Shown: one piece after another, positions 63,317 through 64,000 of the stretch
Position numbering within the stretch: position 1 is the first letter of the stretch
Layout of the letters: every line of letters starts with the position of its first letter
NCBI GenBank assembly: GCA_947487835.1
Contig: CANKXX010000005.1
Coordinates: 62,001 to 126,000, forward strand
Source: an uncultured Microbacteriaceae bacterium
GTDB lineage: Bacteria; Actinomycetota; Actinomycetes; Actinomycetales; Microbacteriaceae
Reading direction: 5' to 3'
DNA length: 64,000 nt
Program-made: the position numbers and the translations under genes
The notes under the pieces: generated by a model
Databases searched by the model: none
Seen by the model: the letters and a program-made list of their open reading frames with translations, nothing else
What the model was told of the DNA's origin: nothing

Positions 63317-63831
63317 TATCCGAACACCACCTCGTCACGGCCGTGGCGCGGGCGGAGCACGAGACGAGAGAGCATCTGCGAGAGCTTCTCGGCCTCAGCC
63401 TCCATCACAAGCTCGGTATCGCCGAAGTCGAGGTCGGCCTCGAAATCGGGTGTCACTATGCCTCGTGCCAGCACTGTCTGCCCCGCTCGCACGTGGTCTT
63501 GGCCAGGGTGCTTGATCGGAAGCGTCCCGCATCCGGCGTGCTCGAACGCCACGTGCGACAGTTCGTGAAGCACGGTGTGGAACTGGTACCACCGAGGATC
63601 CGATTTCCGCACCAGGATTTTCGCCGAGTTGGAGGCGAGCAGCACCAGTCCTGTGATGTTTTCCCAGTCACTATCGCCGACCGGCTCGACGTCGATTCGC
63701 TTGCCGGTGACAGCCGCTACGTGGCGGACGATATCGGCGAGCTCCACGTCCGAGGGGAGCTTCAGGCGCTCGAGCTGCGCCTCGGCGCGACTCCGCAATT
63801 CACGCTGGTTCCGTGAAGGGATGTAGGTCAT
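63316..63831 (-). CDS. ImmA/IrrE-family metallopeptidase
   Basis: A 171-aa zinc peptidase. The HExxH motif is VLHELSHVAFEH near residues 88-99, with the third ligand probably a later glutamate (VMEAEAEKLSQML near 140). The N-terminal 60 residues are helical and the segment WENITGLVLLASNSAKILV is the usual central sheet. ImmA/IrrE proteins cleave or regulate partner XRE-type repressors; the upstream gene end at 63923 fits such a partner. There is a 91-nt gap to that gene. Confidence 0.85.
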   Translation of the reverse strand: MTYIPSRNQRELRSRAEAQLERLKLPSDVELADIVRHVAAVTGKRIDVEPVGDSDWENITGLVLLASNSAKILVRKSDPRWYQFHTVLHELSHVAFEHAGCGTLPIKHPGQDHVRAGQTVLARGIVTPDFEADLDFGDTELVMEAEAEKLSQMLSRLVLRPRHGRDEVVFG

Positions 63832-63922
63832 GGCAGTCCACTTCCGACCGCAACGCCTGTGCTGCGATCGCCCGACGTGCTTCTACTGTACGCGCCTGCG
63901 CAGTCGAGTAACGGGGTCTATC
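63832..63922 (-). promoter_or_regulatory. Gap with repeated CTGCGCAG palindromes
   Basis: The octamer CTGCGCAG occurs at about 63895 in this gap and again at about 63925 over the stop of the next gene; a related CTGCGC occurs at about 63950. Evenly spaced short palindromes before a metallopeptidase-repressor pair may be operator sites for the XRE partner. Confidence 0.3.
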
Positions 63923-64000
63923 TCACTGCGCAGAAATCGAGCGCAGCGACTGCGCGATCGCGCGCAGTGCCGCCGGAGAGACGTCACCGACCGCACGTGC
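63923..64000 (-). CDS. C-terminal end of a probable XRE-family regulator
   Basis: The last 25 codons of a gene that continues beyond the window: RAVGDVSPAALRAIAQSLRS, ending SISAQ. The amphipathic helix after a D(V/L)SPAAL-type turn is common at the C-terminus of XRE regulators next to ImmA/IrrE genes. Its identity rests mainly on context. Confidence 0.4.
   Translation of the reverse strand, partial: ARAVGDVSPAALRAIAQSLRSISAQ

Overview
The window looks like chromosome from a high-G+C actinobacterium, most likely Microbacteriaceae. Third codon positions are nearly all G or C in the first 22.9 kb, GTG starts and 1-8 nt gene overlaps are common, and the gene content (iolC, YbdK-type ligase, PPK2, GlsA, YbaK, LTD/ExeM-type nuclease, FN3-rich secreted protein) fits that group. 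The family assignment is inference; no rRNA or other marker gene is present.

Positions 1-22.9 kb are ordinary core chromosome. They hold a partial iolC kinase, a CbxX-type AAA+ ATPase, an acyl-CoA synthetase, a secreted RTX-tailed nuclease, glutaminase, a small P-loop kinase, a TetR regulator coupled to a membrane protein, TfoX-like, SDR and NmrA-like proteins, YbaK deacylase, GH20 hexosaminidase, PPK2, an M20 peptidase coupled to YbdK, a large surface protein and an aldo/keto reductase.

Positions 22.9-61 kb are accessory DNA with visibly lower G+C and looser codon use. In order they hold: (a) a large protein with the LQRxxGNxAV motif and a PD-(D/E)XK-like C-terminus, followed 8 nt later by a probable immunity gene; (b) an 8.9-kb defence cargo between two diverged ~450-bp direct repeats, each carrying the 3' end of a GH10 xylanase gene. 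The cargo holds a stand-alone TIR-like protein, a decayed secreted-protein gene and an unrecognised three-gene operon of large P-loop ATPase, unknown protein and NYN nuclease; (c) one nine-gene operon on the minus strand: HTH protein, brxA, brxB, brxC, pglX, pglZ, brxL (a complete type 1 BREX), continuing through overlaps into a SIR2 protein and a HerA ATPase; (d) mobile-element backbone, with a MobF relaxase-helicase, a NucS-like nuclease gene and small mobilisation-type ORFs; (e) an orphan gene flanked by the 3' end of an alpha/beta hydrolase gene and a decayed copy of it.

Positions 61.2-64 kb hold a tightly overlapped minus-strand operon: an XRE-type regulator (C-terminal end only), an ImmA/IrrE metallopeptidase, a multi-pass membrane protein and a membrane-anchored alpha/beta hydrolase.

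The region reads as a layered defence island on a conjugative or mobilisable element. DNA modification and exclusion (BREX), NAD-directed abortive infection (SIR2-HerA, TIR) and a candidate new ATPase/NYN system sit side by side. No integrase, type IV secretion gene, CRISPR array, tRNA or rRNA was found in the window.
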